A stretch of DNA of 7,396 nucleotides from Desulfuromonadales bacterium (GTDB taxonomy: Bacteria > Desulfobacterota > Desulfuromonadia > Desulfuromonadales > UBA2294): positions 1-7,396 of the forward strand of contig JACUTX010000128.1 in the NCBI GenBank assembly GCA_014859615.1, written 5' to 3'. Each line of letters begins with the position of its first letter. The first letter of the stretch is position 1. Both the position numbers and the translations under genes were made by a program. Under the pieces are notes generated by a model that saw only the letters and a program-made list of their open reading frames with translations, was not told the DNA's origin and searched no databases. Below are positions 6,883-7,396 of this stretch, piece after piece.

Positions 6883-7260
6883 TTATGACTTCGTTTTCAT
6901 CATTTGAAGCTCAAAATTAGATGTCACCCCTTTTAAATCCCAACTAACAACCACGCGAATTGTTTTGCTGTTCACCATCGGCTCATCATCAACTACAGTC
7001 CATGACAAAGTATAGCGACCGTCCGAATCGGCATGAGCGACTCCTGCCTTTAAATCGTCATGGCCGTAATCGAGTGTCGAAAGCTCCTCTATCTTATTCT
7101 GGGCGGCAATCACCCCTTCGGTCATCCCTCTCGCTTTAATATTGATCGAGGCGGAGAGGAGCTGCATATTGATAACCGCCAGGATGCCGAAAGAAAAGAT
7201 CGTCATGGAGACCAGAACCTCTACCAGCGTAAAACCTTTTTCAGAGCAATTTCTCATCAT
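6883..7260 (-). CDS. pilV: PilV-like minor pilin (type IV prepilin)
   Basis: The 125-residue protein carries a classic class III prepilin signal: leader MMRNCSEKG, cleavage at Gly9|Phe10, and mature FTLVEVLVSMTIFSFGILAV with Glu at +5 (E14), the residue needed for methylation and assembly. The ALxxN-like PilV segment appears as LSASINIKARGMTEGVIAAQ. The C-terminal part has beta strands YTLSWTVVDDEP and KTIRVVVSWDLKG, as in PilV/GspI-type minor pilins. The gene overlaps pilW by four bases (ATGA) and has no clear Shine-Dalgarno, so it is probably translated by coupling. A second ATG follows directly at 7257, so the exact start could shift by one codon. PilV is expected in the inner membrane and then in the pilus-tip priming complex. 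Confidence 0.9.
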   Translation of the reverse strand: MMRNCSEKGFTLVEVLVSMTIFSFGILAVINMQLLSASINIKARGMTEGVIAAQNKIEELSTLDYGHDDLKAGVAHADSDGRYTLSWTVVDDEPMVNSKTIRVVVSWDLKGVTSNFELQMMKTKS

Positions 7261-7396
7261 AAACCCAAGTTCCGGAAGCGGATATTCGCCGTCATCATAC
7301 GCCGCCTGAATTTATCGCCGTATGGATCTCCGCCATTAAAGGCATCACCGGAAGCAGGGACATAAACCTGATTATCGGTCCAGCGCGGATCGGGAG
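7257..7396 (-). CDS. pilW: PilW-like minor pilin, C-terminal fragment (5' part outside window)
   Basis: Only the last 45 codons and the TGA stop are inside the window, in the frame entering at 7394. The tail contains GGDPYGDKFRRRMMTANIRF (residues 21-40 of the fragment), resembling the C-terminal end of PilW proteins, where a basic RRR segment precedes a final strand with RN near the terminus. The stop overlaps the pilV ATG as ATGA, and pilW directly before pilV and pilX is the common order in such operons. The N-terminal prepilin signal cannot be seen, so the name depends on this tail and on context. Confidence 0.75.
   Translation of the reverse strand, partial: PDPRWTDNQVYVPASGDAFNGGDPYGDKFRRRMMTANIRFRNLGL

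Noticed and set aside
1..7396. Searched for CRISPR arrays, insertion sequences, tRNA genes, toxin-antitoxin or defence modules
   Set aside because: No regularly spaced repeats, transposase-like frames, terminal inverted repeats or tRNA-like folds were seen; the window is nearly filled by ordinary pilus genes and rnr.

Overview
The window is a compact, single-strand (minus) stretch of a Gram-negative bacterial chromosome. It holds the distal end of a minor-pilin/PilY1 operon of type IVa pili, followed by the first two thirds of an RNase R gene. The operon content, the PilY1 subfamily (WGYFDS and FLNWVTMSNADFLRK blocks), the short secreted gene between pilX and pilY1, and the medium GC all suggest a Desulfuromonadia-type (Geobacter/Pelobacter/Desulfuromonas-like) organism. 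This assignment is from memory of family patterns, not from a search.

Layout in transcription order, right to left: 3' end of pilW (7396-7257, 5' part outside the window); pilV (7260-6883, 4-base ATGA overlap with pilW); pilX (6860-6192); a small secreted protein of unknown function (6160-5789); pilY1 (5789-1458, sharing one base with the previous stop as TAATG); a strong intrinsic terminator (1428-1398); then rnr (RNase R) from about 1346 to the left edge, with its 3' end outside. Gaps between genes are 31 bases or less, apart from the 111-base region between pilY1 and rnr, so pilW-pilV-pilX-small gene-pilY1 looks like one transcript. Its promoter is not in the window.

The products are expected to work together. 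PilV, PilW and PilX are minor pilins, cleaved by the prepilin peptidase, that form a priming complex at the pilus tip. PilY1 is the large exported tip protein, with a vWA-like N-terminal region and a C-terminal beta-propeller, that caps this complex and is linked to adhesion, surface sensing and control of retraction. The small protein has a signal peptide and a beta-rich pattern and may be a PilY1 partner, but its function is unknown. RNase R is an unrelated RNA-decay enzyme that probably belongs to a separate transcription unit.

The points most worth a second look are: the PilY1 vWA-like region with degenerate metal-site motifs and three acidic calcium-type loops; the unknown small gene translationally coupled to pilY1; and the unusual rnr start region, which has no Shine-Dalgarno, several in-frame ATGs reaching back into the terminator, and a perfect palindrome just before the start. 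I saw no mobile element, CRISPR array, tRNA or rRNA. I do not see a clearly new multi-gene system here.
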